Positions 27,184 to 35,658 of a stretch of DNA of 64,000 nt are shown in pieces (position 1 is the first letter of the stretch; every line of letters starts with the position of its first letter). The notes under the pieces are model-generated. The model was not told where the DNA came from. It saw only the letters and a program-made list of their open reading frames with translations, and made no database searches. This DNA is from Rhabdobacter roseus. Its GTDB lineage: Bacteria > Bacteroidota > Bacteroidia > Cytophagales > Spirosomataceae. Location: assembly GCF_014202275.1 (NCBI RefSeq), contig NZ_JACHGF010000002.1, positions 310,001-374,000 on the forward strand, read 5' to 3'. The position numbers and the translations under genes are program-made.

Positions 27184-28707
27184 TCAAATCTCCATTTCTT
27201 CCGCCATCAACGATTGAGCCTTTTTGGATTGTCGACGAGCCTGGATTCTATCTCTCATCTTCTTTATAAAGACCTGATAGCTATCTTTCTCAAACAGCCG
27301 GGAGTCGTTGCGGGCCCGATCAATGAAGTACATCCCCGCCATAAATAGCACGCCATTGGCCAGCCAGGCACCAAATAGAACGCCCACCAGCCCTTCCTTG
27401 ACAAACTTATCTCCCTGGATCGTCAGGACGTACATCAGAATAAAGAACACAATGGATACCAGCACAGGCACGCCAAAGCCCCCTTTTTTGATAATGGCCC
27501 CCAGGGGTGCCCCGATCAAAAACATGATCAGGCAGGAGAGCGCCTCGGTATATTTGTGCTGCTTTTGGAGTTCGTAGCGGCTGCGTTCCTTGTTTTTGTT
27601 GGATAGGTACTCCTTGTTGGTGGTGGCGAAGCTGGCCACGCTGTTGGCCGAGCTAAGGGCGTTGGTAATGATTTCTTTTCGTACGCTGTCCACAACCGGC
27701 CGCCGCAGTAAGGAATCCACCCACTTGCCCGGCGTCAGGCGGTTTCCGTAGTCCGCTTCGGACTTAAATGTATAGGAATAGTATTGCTGGCTGTTAGGAA
27801 TGAGGTTTTTTTGCGCCTGGTCCACGTCTTTTCGTATGGAATCCGCCGCCTGGTTGAGGGCGTCGATGTTCTTCATGAATTCGTGGTACTTAAACTGCTC
27901 CTCGTCCGTACTTTTCATCCCAAACGACTCCAGACTCTCGACGAGCTTATAGTTCTGAAACTCATTCCGTACAAACTTGGCACTCAGAGCTGAATTCCCC
28001 GAAGCCGCCGGATAAACCGGCTGCCGGTTATCAAATCCCTCCACCATCTCCTGGTAGTTGCTTCCGTCGAAAAGCTCAATGACCAGGTAGGTATTGTCAT
28101 GAATGGAATAAATGCGCCCCGAATCGGCCAGAATGATCTGCGTATTGCCGCGCTCATACGAACGGCTGTCGTGCTTATAAATGACCATTCCCTTCATGGT
28201 CCTGCCGTCGGGAAGTTTTTTATCTACCTTAATGCTATAGCCCGGCAAATCATTATAAAAGATTCCCTCCTTTATTTTGAGCGTAGCTTTGGTCGTTTTG
28301 ATGTCATAAAGCAAGCTATAGCCTTTCAGGTTGGCCCAGGGCACCACGCGGTCGTTGAAAAAAAACGAAAAAACGCTCACAAACACGGCAATAATAAACA
28401 GCGGCCGCATGGCCCTGACCACCGAAATACCGGCACTCTTGATGGCGGTGAGCTCAAAAAATTCGCCCAGGTTGCCAAAGGCCATCAGGGACGACAGCAG
28501 CATGGCCAGCGGAAGGGCGATGGGAATGGTACTTAATGAAAAATAGAAAAAAAGGCGGGAGTACTCCGATAAGCCCAAATCTTTGGACACAAAATCGTCG
28601 ATGTAGAAAATCATGATCCGCATCAGGAAAATGAATACTACCACCGAGAGGGTAACCACAAAAGGCCCCCAAAAGGACTGAATTACCAGCTTGTCAAGCT
28701 TTTTCAT
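27184..28707 (-). CDS. LptF/LptG-family lipopolysaccharide transport permease
   Basis: The product is 507 aa from ATG 28707. This YjgP/YjgQ-type membrane protein forms the transmembrane part of the LPS export ABC transporter with LptB. Six membrane helices are visible as three N-terminal (~15-35, 60-85, 105-125) and three C-terminal (~395-465); the middle ~250 residues form the periplasmic beta-jellyroll, which here carries a long insert (~260-390) rich in Gln, Asn and Lys. The start overlaps the stop of the START-like gene as TGATG, which suggests translational coupling. F or G cannot be assigned. Confidence 0.92.
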   Translation of the reverse strand: MKKLDKLVIQSFWGPFVVTLSVVVFIFLMRIMIFYIDDFVSKDLGLSEYSRLFFYFSLSTIPIALPLAMLLSSLMAFGNLGEFFELTAIKSAGISVVRAMRPLFIIAVFVSVFSFFFNDRVVPWANLKGYSLLYDIKTTKATLKIKEGIFYNDLPGYSIKVDKKLPDGRTMKGMVIYKHDSRSYERGNTQIILADSGRIYSIHDNTYLVIELFDGSNYQEMVEGFDNRQPVYPAASGNSALSAKFVRNEFQNYKLVESLESFGMKSTDEEQFKYHEFMKNIDALNQAADSIRKDVDQAQKNLIPNSQQYYSYTFKSEADYGNRLTPGKWVDSLLRRPVVDSVRKEIITNALSSANSVASFATTNKEYLSNKNKERSRYELQKQHKYTEALSCLIMFLIGAPLGAIIKKGGFGVPVLVSIVFFILMYVLTIQGDKFVKEGLVGVLFGAWLANGVLFMAGMYFIDRARNDSRLFEKDSYQVFIKKMRDRIQARRQSKKAQSLMAEEMEI

Positions 28708-29099
28708 CAACTACCTACTATTTCTTTTAAACTATCAATAAACCCATTCCAGAGGGAAGATAGTTCTTGCTCGTCTTTATTATCCGAATAGTCAACGACG
28801 CGCAGGTAGGTAGATTGCGTCAGGTCACTTACTTCCAGTTTCATTTCTACGTAGCTGGTGTTGCCATCCTCACCGGCTCCGTTCTCAAATTCATACCGAA
28901 CGGCCTTATTGAGCCGATGTGCCGTCTGGCGGGCCAGGTGGCTTTCGCCATCCCACTGGAAATCAAACCGTTGGTCGGGCAGAATCATTACCTTCTCGGC
29001 AAACCACTGTTCAAGCCCGGAAGCGGTACTTATGTAAGGGAAAAGTACCTTGGGCGAGGAACGCAGCTCGAATTCAGCAATAAATTTGAATTTATCCAT
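28707..29099 (-). CDS. START-like domain protein
   Basis: The product is 130 aa from ATG 29099 (MDKFKFIAEFELRSSPKVLFPYISTASGLEQWFAEKV). It has the SRPBCC/AHSA1-like fold: the helix-turn KVLFPYISTASGLEQWFA, the strand FDFQWDGES and a long C-terminal helix (DEQELSSLWNGFIDSLKEIVG). These cytosolic proteins bind hydrophobic ligands; the ligand is unknown. The pairing with an LptF/G permease by TGATG overlap is a context clue to envelope lipid metabolism (inference). Confidence 0.85.
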   Translation of the reverse strand: MDKFKFIAEFELRSSPKVLFPYISTASGLEQWFAEKVMILPDQRFDFQWDGESHLARQTAHRLNKAVRYEFENGAGEDGNTSYVEMKLEVSDLTQSTYLRVVDYSDNKDEQELSSLWNGFIDSLKEIVGS

Positions 29100-29182
29100 A
29101 GTTGGCAATGGGTTAAAAGATTCGAAAAATCCAAAACACAAAAAGTAAAAAAGGCCCTTACTATCAAATAATTACTCAGTCT

Positions 29183-29218
29183 ATGGCCCCTAAGCTAAAG
29201 AAAATCCTGCGGGGCCAT
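29183..29218. other. Inverted repeat in the spacer before tRNA-Met
   Basis: ATGGCCCC (29183-29190) and GGGGCCAT (29211-29218) form a perfect 8-bp stem with a 20-nt loop upstream of the START-like gene. No T tract follows. Its function is unknown. Confidence 0.35.
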
Positions 29219-29275
29219 TTTGCAGGAGTAGGATTCTTGTAATTTAAACGACCGCAGCGAAATATACAAAATATG

Positions 29276-29306
29276 TTGCGGCATATTTTTTTTTAGCCTA
29301 GTTTTG
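29276..29306 (+). promoter_or_regulatory. Promoter of tRNA-Met
   Basis: TTG (29276-29278), a 20-nt spacer and TAGTTTTG (29299-29306) match the Bacteroidota consensus. The start would be about 10 nt before the mature tRNA. Confidence 0.7.
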
Positions 29307-29322
29307 CCAAAAAATAAGACGC

Positions 29323-29396
29323 GGCGGGGTAGCTCAGATGGTTAGAGCGCAGGATTCATAACCCTGAGGTCACGAGTTCGATTCTCGTCTCCGCTA
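29323..29396 (+). tRNA. tRNA-Met (CAT)
   Basis: A 74-nt cloverleaf. The acceptor GGCGGGG pairs with CTCCGCT (two G-U pairs), the D arm is GCTC/GAGC, the anticodon loop is TTCATAA and the T arm ACGAG-TTCGATT-CTCGT. It lacks the C1-A72 mismatch of initiator tRNAs, so an elongator Met (or an Ile2 precursor) is likely. The 3' CCA is not encoded. Confidence 0.93.
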
Positions 29397-29399
29397 CGC

Positions 29400-29432
29400 A
29401 GAAAGGGCCTTTTTCGGGCCCTTTCTTTTTTT
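29400..29432 (+). terminator. Terminator of tRNA-Met
   Basis: AGAAAGGGCC and GGCCCTTTCT arms (29400-29409, 29417-29426) with a T tract to 29432. Confidence 0.9.
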
Positions 29433-29479
29433 GGTACAACCTAGCTAAAACTCGAACAAAAGGTACCTGGGTGGCCTTC

Positions 29480-30499
29480 CTAATGCAGCATCTTAAAAAC
29501 CAGCTCTTTCAAAAGTTCTCCTTCGCTGGTAGCGCCCCCTTCCACGCCCTTCAGCTGGCTGTCGCAGTGGCGTAGGTAATGAATGATCCGGGCCGCTTTG
29601 GCCATGGGATAATGACGGGCCGCGAGCGTATAGTCTTTGACAAAGTACGGATTAACGCCCAACGCGCTGGCCAGGCCGCGCTCGGAACGGTCGGCGGTGG
29701 CGTGGGTAATCAGTACCTTGCTAAAAAAGCCGTAGAGAATGATCAGCATCGGGGCCAGGGGATTATCCTTGGGATTGGCGGCAAAGTGAGCGGCAATCTG
29801 ATTGGCCTTCAGAACATCGCGCTGGATGAGGGCTTTCTGAAACTCAAACACATTGTACTCTTTGCTAATACCCACGTAGCGCTCCACCAGGTCGGCGTCG
29901 ATGCCATCGCCCACACGCAGGTTCACCATTACTTTCTGGATCTCGTTCGTCAAGCGCTTGAGGTCGTTACCGATGTTATCTACCAGCATCTGGATGGCCT
30001 TAGGGCTAATCTTCACGCCTTCCGCCCGGCAGTAGTTTCCTACCCACTCGGGTAGTTTGTTATCATACAACTTTTTGGATTGAACCACCACGCCGTGTTG
30101 GTTAAAGGCCTTCACGAACGTTTTGCGCTCGTCGGCTTTGGCATGAAAGCAAAAGACCAGTACCGTACTGCTCAGCGGATTCAGAACGTAGTCTTCCAGC
30201 CGGGCCTGGTGGTCTTTTTGATCGATTCCGCCCAGCCGTTGTGCTTCTTTGACCAGCACCAGCTGGCGCTCAGCCATGAAGGGGTACCTGCGGGCGTAGC
30301 TAAGTACCCCCGCTACGTCGGTATCTTTCCCATAAAGCACAAACTGGTTGAAGTCTTTTTCGGATTCGGGGACTACCCTATTTTCCAGCTCCTCGGACAG
30401 CGTATCCAGGTAGTAGGGTTCGTCGCCGTACAGGAAATAAACGGGCTTAAACTGCTTGCTGCGAATTTCTTTCAGAACGGATTCGGGCGTAGTGGCCAT
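29480..30499 (-). CDS. holA: DNA polymerase III subunit delta
   Basis: HolA opens the sliding clamp within the clamp-loader complex. The 339 aa carry the family hallmarks: YFLYGDEPYYLDTLSEELENRVV at the N-terminus, the RRYPFMAERQLVLVKEAQRL segment, VLVFCFHAKADERKTFVKAFNQHGVVV, and the helical domain LLVDN-type motif (MLVDNIGNDLKRLTNEIQKVM). It follows acpH, with which it is co-directional across a 31-nt gap. Confidence 0.95.
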   Translation of the reverse strand: MATTPESVLKEIRSKQFKPVYFLYGDEPYYLDTLSEELENRVVPESEKDFNQFVLYGKDTDVAGVLSYARRYPFMAERQLVLVKEAQRLGGIDQKDHQARLEDYVLNPLSSTVLVFCFHAKADERKTFVKAFNQHGVVVQSKKLYDNKLPEWVGNYCRAEGVKISPKAIQMLVDNIGNDLKRLTNEIQKVMVNLRVGDGIDADLVERYVGISKEYNVFEFQKALIQRDVLKANQIAAHFAANPKDNPLAPMLIILYGFFSKVLITHATADRSERGLASALGVNPYFVKDYTLAARHYPMAKAARIIHYLRHCDSQLKGVEGGATSEGELLKELVFKMLH

Positions 30500-30530
30500 A
30501 AGTCGGGGGGTACTTTGAATAGAACTAACT

Positions 30531-31145
30531 TTACCGGGTGTGGTGATCTTGGTGCTGAAGAATAAACAAGGCCGAGGCTTGCATCAGCTCCGGAAAAAAA
30601 AGCTTAAAGGCTGTATGGTAGTAATCAAAATGGGTCAGCAATTCTTTTTCGGCGCCCCGGAGGTCCTGCATGAAAGCAAAGCGCCGCGACAGCCCGTCCA
30701 GCGAACGCCGGATGCCGTCGATGCTCCGATAGCCGCGCAGCCAGTCGTACTGGATCATAGCCTGCGCCATGGGACGCATCGCCTGCGGGATGGCACTGTT
30801 TTTTTGTTGGATGAGCGCATACATTGTATCGACAAATATAGAAAACGGTACCTGATTATAGTGGTTAAAATCCAGCGCTAAAAAATGGTCAAAATAGATA
30901 TCCCCCGCCACGCCGGCAGTTTTCCCATGCTGCACTGCAATGCGGCGCTTCATATCCCTTACCACCGGATGCGCATCGGTGTACGAGTCGATAAACCGGT
31001 GCAAACGTACCCCCAGCAGGAAGTCCGGATGCCAGGACCGGGTCTTTTCGTCGGTCAGGCGTCCTTTAATAAAGTCGGCCACGAAATTCCCCAGGATGAT
31101 CTCCTCGTTGGTTCCGGACAGGAGCAAATGGGCTAAAAAATTCAT
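30531..31145 (-). CDS. acpH: Acyl carrier protein phosphodiesterase-like protein
   Basis: The product is 204 aa. MNFLAHLLLSGTNEEIILGNFVADFIKGR and LGVRLHRFIDSYTDAHPVVRDMKRRI are characteristic of the AcpH/DUF479 family, an HD-like metal phosphodiesterase that removes 4'-phosphopantetheine from ACP. Conserved His and Asp residues are in place (H5, D23, H48, D52, and the FDHFLA segment). The upstream region is shared with slyD, which is divergent. Confidence 0.9.
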   Translation of the reverse strand: MNFLAHLLLSGTNEEIILGNFVADFIKGRLTDEKTRSWHPDFLLGVRLHRFIDSYTDAHPVVRDMKRRIAVQHGKTAGVAGDIYFDHFLALDFNHYNQVPFSIFVDTMYALIQQKNSAIPQAMRPMAQAMIQYDWLRGYRSIDGIRRSLDGLSRRFAFMQDLRGAEKELLTHFDYYHTAFKLFFPELMQASALFILQHQDHHTR

Positions 31146-31174
31146 CGAAAGGGAGATTTTTACAAAATAAACGT

Positions 31175-31205
31175 AGGTTTGCGTAAGCGTAGTCTCAGCA
31201 AACCT
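31175..31205. promoter_or_regulatory. Inverted repeat between acpH and slyD
   Basis: AGGTTTGC and GCAAACCT are perfect arms 15 nt apart. TAGGTTTG at 31174-31181 also fits a -7 box for slyD. It could be a shared operator or a coincidence. Confidence 0.35.
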
Positions 31206-31251
31206 AGCATAGATTTACCAATAAAAACCATTATTCTAACCAAACAAGCAA

Positions 31252-31764
31252 ATGAAAATAGAAAAAAATAAGGTAGTTGTGTTGGCTTATAATCTCAGCA
31301 TCCCGGATCAGGACGGCGAGATGGATCTGGTAGAAACCGTTAACGATTCGGAACCGATGGCGTTTATATTTGGGCACAGCGGACTACCCGATGGCTTTGA
31401 AGTAGAGCTGGACGGCCTGTCGGCGGGCGATACTTTTGACTTCACCATTGACCCGGAAGGTGGCTACGGAGAATTTGACCCCGAAGCGGTGGTGGAGCTC
31501 CCCAAAGACATTTTTCAGGTAGATGACGTGGATCAGGCCGAGCTGCTCGAAATCGGAAACATGATCCCGATGACCAACGAAGAAGGTGAGCGCCTCCAGG
31601 GCCAGGTCGTGGAAGTAAAGGACGACGTGGTGGTGATGGACTTCAACCATCCCTTGGCCGGCAAAGCCATGCACTTCGAAGGCCGGGTACTTTCCGTGCG
31701 GGATGCCACGCCCGAGGAGCTGGATCACGGCCACGTACACGGCCAGGGCGGTGTTGACCACTAA
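31252..31764 (+). CDS. slyD: FKBP-type peptidyl-prolyl isomerase, SlyD-like
   Basis: The product is 170 aa. The order is FKBP half (NKVVVLAYNLSI... MAFIFGHSGLPDGFEVELDGLSAGDTFDFTIDPEGGYGEFDPEAVVELPK), the inserted IF chaperone domain (~70-125), then FNHPLAGKAMHFEGRVLSVRDATPEEL closing the FKBP fold. The tail is short and His-containing (DHGHVHGQGGVDH), as in metal-binding SlyD. It acts as a cytosolic folding helper. It ends at a convergent terminator shared with the dCMP deaminase gene. Confidence 0.94.
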   Translation: MKIEKNKVVVLAYNLSIPDQDGEMDLVETVNDSEPMAFIFGHSGLPDGFEVELDGLSAGDTFDFTIDPEGGYGEFDPEAVVELPKDIFQVDDVDQAELLEIGNMIPMTNEEGERLQGQVVEVKDDVVVMDFNHPLAGKAMHFEGRVLSVRDATPEELDHGHVHGQGGVDH

Positions 31765-31793
31765 AAAGTACCCGCTTGGCCCGGATCGTTTTG

Positions 31794-31828
31794 TTTTATA
31801 AAGTACCCCCCAAAGGTACTTTATAAAA
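31794..31828. terminator. Bidirectional terminator with a 14-bp perfect stem
   Basis: TTTTATAAAGTACC (31794-31807) pairs with GGTACTTTATAAAA (31815-31828). It contains the recurrent heptamer pair, lies between two convergent genes, and overlaps the last codons of the deaminase gene. Confidence 0.9.
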
Positions 31829-32312
31829 CAACCCCGGTACCCGCTCCGTATTGCTCCACCTCCACGCCAAATCTTCTTAAAAATTCTACTCCTTCCTCCA
31901 CGCCGATTCCTTTATAGGCGGCGTACGAATCCAGGTAAAGTACCTTTTGAATTTTCATGGTATAAATCACCCGCGCGCAGGCAATGCAGGGGGCCAGCGT
32001 AATGTATAAGGTAGAACCTTCGATGTTGGATCCGTTCTTGACGGCGTACAAGATGGCGTTTTGCTCGGCGTGAAGCGCCAGCGAGCAGCTCCCTTTAGCG
32101 TCGCGCGGGCAGCCCGTCTCGGGAAATTCCTCGTCGCAATTGTGCGTACCGGCGGGGGGGCCGTTGTAGCCAATGGAAATAATACGGGTATCTTTGGCCA
32201 GTACGGCTCCCACCTGCGCCTTAAGACAGTGCGACCGGCGCGCCAGATTCTTGGCCAGCTCCATGAATATATCGTCAAAATTGGGGCGGGGATTCAATAT
32301 GGTTTTGCTCAT
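31821..32312 (-). CDS. dCMP deaminase
   Basis: The product is 163 aa, a zinc cytidine/deoxycytidylate deaminase that supplies dUMP for thymidylate synthesis. The HAEQNAIL motif (catalytic His-Ala-Glu) and the PCIACARVI motif give the zinc ligands; an additional Cys/His cluster (HNCDEEFPETGCPRDAKGSC) is typical of the ComEB/Dctd subgroup. Its 3' end is embedded in the convergent terminator shared with slyD. Confidence 0.95.
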   Translation of the reverse strand: MSKTILNPRPNFDDIFMELAKNLARRSHCLKAQVGAVLAKDTRIISIGYNGPPAGTHNCDEEFPETGCPRDAKGSCSLALHAEQNAILYAVKNGSNIEGSTLYITLAPCIACARVIYTMKIQKVLYLDSYAAYKGIGVEEGVEFLRRFGVEVEQYGAGTGVVL

Positions 32313-32352
32313 TACCGGCGTTTATGTAAAGAATTTGCAAATTAGAAAAAGC

Positions 32353-33462
32353 ATGGCGTTGATTCCAAGGTTTACCCCAAACTTGCTGAAAATTGGTTGG
32401 CTGCTGGTGCTGCTACTGCCTACCCTTTCGGCTTGGGCTCAGGAGCCGCTCCTGCTTTCACTACAAAAAGACAAAATCAGCTTGCCGTCCAGCCGCTTGT
32501 ACTACGTACTGGACGTGTTGGATAAACGTACTTCCCGCCCCCGGGCTTTCGGTGAGCTGATTGAATACACCCGCCCCCGCCCCGTTGCATTTTCTTCGTC
32601 GATGGAGCGCAGCTTGTACGAATTTTGGTCCAACTCCACGCCGCATCGCCGCGAGGAATCCATTCCGCTGGTGATTACGCTGGACGAGCTCCGGCTGAAC
32701 GAGAAACGAATTGGCCCTAACCGGGTCGAAGGAAAACTTTCTATCTCCGTGATTTTTGGCTGGAACCGGCAGGGAACCGACCTCCAGCTCACGACCTACC
32801 AGGCCAACACCGCTTACACCCGGCCCGAAACGCCCTACGATCACGAGCTACTGGTGCGCCGGATGCTCAGCGCGGCCCTCACGCATTTTGATACCTGGAT
32901 GAAAGTCAACGAGGGTCGGCACCCGCTGCTGGTTCGGGGTGTAAAGCTGGTCATTCGGGACGTAGAACACGCCGATAAGTTGGATACCGTTTTTTATCAT
33001 CCGCAGCGCCCCCTTACCTGGAACGACTTCCGGGGCAGCAGCGACCGGCCGGCCAGCCGCTACGGTGCGGCAGTTTTTACCAGCCTGGCCTACGAGGGGA
33101 ACTCCCGGGTGAACGGCAAGTACCTGGAGGCTGAGGTACGCGTGAAGGTATACATGGTACGGAGCTTGTCCTGGGGCCTACCCAGCCAGCGAAACAGCTA
33201 CACGCTGCGGCACGAGCAGCTTCACTTCGACATCACGCGCCTGGTGGCGGAACGTTTCAAGGAGCGCCTCAAAAAAATGGATCTGACCGTCGAGGATTAC
33301 GACAGCCAGATCCAGTATGAGTTTTTGGAAGCGTACCGGGAAATGGACCGGGAACAGAAAAAATACGACAGAGAAACCAACCACGGGCTCAACATCAGTA
33401 CCCAGGCGGCCTTCGACCGGAGTATTTCGGAAGAAATTGCCCGCATTTATCAGCTCAACTAA
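32353..33462 (+). CDS. Secreted protein with an HExxH-type motif, function unknown
   Basis: The product is 369 aa. I chose ATG 32353 because it starts a signal peptide (MALIPRFTPNLLKIGWLLVLLLPTLSAWAQ); the frame is open back to 32173 but that part overlaps the divergent deaminase gene. The first ~190 mature residues are beta-rich. The C-terminal part contains RPLTWNDFRG, as in DUF922-like proteins, and LRHEQLHFDITRLVAERFKERL, which holds HEQLH, the zinc-binding motif of many metalloproteases. A protease is plausible but not shown. The C-terminus is Glu/Lys rich. Confidence 0.75.
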   Translation: MALIPRFTPNLLKIGWLLVLLLPTLSAWAQEPLLLSLQKDKISLPSSRLYYVLDVLDKRTSRPRAFGELIEYTRPRPVAFSSSMERSLYEFWSNSTPHRREESIPLVITLDELRLNEKRIGPNRVEGKLSISVIFGWNRQGTDLQLTTYQANTAYTRPETPYDHELLVRRMLSAALTHFDTWMKVNEGRHPLLVRGVKLVIRDVEHADKLDTVFYHPQRPLTWNDFRGSSDRPASRYGAAVFTSLAYEGNSRVNGKYLEAEVRVKVYMVRSLSWGLPSQRNSYTLRHEQLHFDITRLVAERFKERLKKMDLTVEDYDSQIQYEFLEAYREMDREQKKYDRETNHGLNISTQAAFDRSISEEIARIYQLN

Positions 33463-33468
33463 GTACCC

Positions 33469-34794
33469 CTAGCCAAGTACCTTCTGGCTCCGCAGCCACG
33501 CGGGCTTGTGCGTCACCACCCGGGCTTTCAGTTCGTTCAGGATCGAGTAGAGGCCAAAGTAGGTGCGGTTGACGTACAGCCCGTGCTGAGACCCCCGCGC
33601 TACTTTAGAGTTTTTCAGGGCCTCTACTTTGGCCAACTCATCGGCAAAAGCATAGACCGAGTCGAAGTACGTTTCATCACCAAAGTCAAATGCATCGGCG
33701 GCAAAGGGTTTGCCCAGCAGCCGGGTCATCTCTTTGAAGAGCTCCGTGAAGAGCTGCTTGTCGCGCGCGTTATCCTCGGCCACAATAAATTCCAATTCCA
33801 GGAAAATCTGGTTCGTAAGTACCTCGTCGTCGAGCGTATCAGGATTAATGAGGGCAAAGTAGCTATCGTAGAAATCGTCGGGAATGACCTTCACGCAGCC
33901 AAAATCAATGACGCCCAAGGTACCATCCGGCCGCATCAGGAAATTGCCGGGGTGCGGGTCGGCGTGAACCTGCCGCAGGCTATGTACCTGAAAATCATAA
34001 AAATCCCAGAGCGCCTGCCCAATCTGGTCGCGTACGGTCTGTGATGGATTCTCCTTCAGAAAATCTTTCAGGTGCTGGCCCTCCAGCCAGTCCATGGTCA
34101 GAATGCGGCTCGCCGACAGCTCGGGGTAGTAGTTGGGAAATACCAGCCGGGGAATGTGCGCGCAGGCCTGCGAGATTTCCTGCGAGCGCCGTAGCTCCAG
34201 TTCGTAGTTGGTTTCTTCCAGCAGCTTGGATTCTACCTCGCCCATGTAGCGATCCAGGTCCTGCTCATTCAGACTAAAAAGCCGCACGGCCATGGGACGT
34301 ACCATGCGTAGGTCGGAGCTGATGCTGTCGGCCACGCCGGGGTACTGGATTTTCACGGCCAGCTTTTTACCGTCTTTGTGCGCCACGTGTACCTGCCCAA
34401 TGGAAGCCGCATTGGCGGCTTTCATCTCGAATTCATCATAAAGTTCCGTGGGTGTTTGGCCCAGGTACTTTCGAAAGGTCTTCACCACCAGCGGCCCCGA
34501 AAGCGGCGGTGCCGAGTACTGCGACATCTGAAACCGATCCACGTAGGCGCGCGGCAGGATGTTCCGGTCCATACTGAGCATCTGAGCTACTTTCAGAGCC
34601 GAGCCCTTGAGCTCGCTCAGCGAGTCGTAAATATCGGTGGCGTTGTCCTGGTGGAGTTCTTCTTTGGTTAACGAAGGGTCAACCATCTTTTTTACGTTGT
34701 ATTTCAGGTAGTTTCCTCCAATTTTCACCCCCGTTTTTACAAAGCGCGTGGCGCGGGCTACTTTGGAGGTAGGAATTGATGCTTGCTCTTTCAT
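33469..34794 (-). CDS. AarF/UbiB (ABC1) family atypical kinase
   Basis: The product is 441 aa. Family motifs are clear: the KxGQ-equivalent KGSALKVAQMLSMD, the Ala-rich loop AANAASIGQVHVA, the lysine in LAVKIQYPGV, LEETNYELELRR, and the catalytic/metal motif ADPHPGNFLMRPDGTLGVIDFG. ABC1 proteins support quinone synthesis or lipid homeostasis; no ubi genes are nearby. The start codon overlaps the stop of the upstream TetR-like gene as ATGA, so the two are probably translated together. Confidence 0.93.
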   Translation of the reverse strand: MKEQASIPTSKVARATRFVKTGVKIGGNYLKYNVKKMVDPSLTKEELHQDNATDIYDSLSELKGSALKVAQMLSMDRNILPRAYVDRFQMSQYSAPPLSGPLVVKTFRKYLGQTPTELYDEFEMKAANAASIGQVHVAHKDGKKLAVKIQYPGVADSISSDLRMVRPMAVRLFSLNEQDLDRYMGEVESKLLEETNYELELRRSQEISQACAHIPRLVFPNYYPELSASRILTMDWLEGQHLKDFLKENPSQTVRDQIGQALWDFYDFQVHSLRQVHADPHPGNFLMRPDGTLGVIDFGCVKVIPDDFYDSYFALINPDTLDDEVLTNQIFLELEFIVAEDNARDKQLFTELFKEMTRLLGKPFAADAFDFGDETYFDSVYAFADELAKVEALKNSKVARGSQHGLYVNRTYFGLYSILNELKARVVTHKPAWLRSQKVLG

Positions 34795-35444
34795 GGCATA
34801 CGGTTCTGATACATAAATTTGGCCAGGTCCAGCACGGAGTCTACGACCGACGGCCCTAGCAGGTCAAAGCTGGTGTTGACGGTTTTCTCAATGGCCGTGT
34901 CGGTACTTTCAAAGCCCCGACTGGTGTCTTTGACCCAAAAATCCAGCAAGTACAGGCACTGCGCCCACAGCCCGTCCACGTAGCGGTCCGAAAGTACCGG
35001 GCGGATCACCACCTCCTTACTCTCCCGGCCTTCCAGCATGAGCTCGGTGGCAAAATTGTAAAAAGCGGTTTTGAAAGCCGCCAAATGCCCTACCGGCCTG
35101 GTCATGGGCAGGCGCTGGGAAGTAGACGGCAGGCGCTTGTAGCTATAAACCACAAAGCTACGGTCCTTTTTCAGGATCTCGACCCAGGTGTAGTAAAAGG
35201 CCAGTAGCTTCTCGCGCACAGAGTACTGCTGGTATACTTCTTCTGCCTCGACGGCACCCAGCGCCTGCTCGAAGTACCTCAACCAGGCATCCTGTTCGAT
35301 GGACTCGAAATTAGTGTAATAATCATAGAATTCGGCTTCGCTCATTTTTAATTTTTTCATAAAAATGAACACTGAAGGAGGTTCGGCCCCGTTGGCGAGC
35401 ACGTGGTCTCGGTAGGCCTGCTGTATTTTTTCTATCTTTTCCAT
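34791..35444 (-). CDS. TetR-like regulator coupled to the AarF gene
   Basis: The product is 217 aa from ATG 35444 (MEKIEKIQQAYRDHVLANG). The N-terminus has the TetR helix arrangement (QQAYRDHVLANG...SVFIFMKKLKMSEAEFYDYYTNFESIEQDAWLRYFEQAL), with an HTH less canonical than in classical TetR. The ligand-binding part is all-helical (residues ~60-217). The AarF partner overlaps by 4 nt. It probably controls, or acts with, the AarF gene (inference). Confidence 0.75.
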   Translation of the reverse strand: MEKIEKIQQAYRDHVLANGAEPPSVFIFMKKLKMSEAEFYDYYTNFESIEQDAWLRYFEQALGAVEAEEVYQQYSVREKLLAFYYTWVEILKKDRSFVVYSYKRLPSTSQRLPMTRPVGHLAAFKTAFYNFATELMLEGRESKEVVIRPVLSDRYVDGLWAQCLYLLDFWVKDTSRGFESTDTAIEKTVNTSFDLLGPSVVDSVLDLAKFMYQNRMP

Positions 35445-35480
35445 AGGATACTTAAACGGGTGTTTATTCAAATAGTTTAG

Positions 35481-35502
35481 GGTACTTTCGGGAAAAAGTA
35501 CC
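35481..35502. terminator. Heptamer-pair hairpin between comEC and the TetR-like gene
   Basis: GGTACTTT (35481-35488) and AAAGTACC (35495-35502) form a perfect 8-bp stem with a 6-nt loop. A third motif, GGTACC, lies 8 nt further on. Confidence 0.5.
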
Positions 35503-35658
35503 ACCCAAAGGTACCTGGGCCAATTCCAGTCGAAATGACGCAATCGGAAGCCCGGCTGTGGGAATGGATACGTGGTGGTTGGCAAACTAACTGGAAAACA
35601 TTACCAGCTCGTTTACAACTACTTAACTACTTTACCTTCATTTCACTCACCAAGTACT

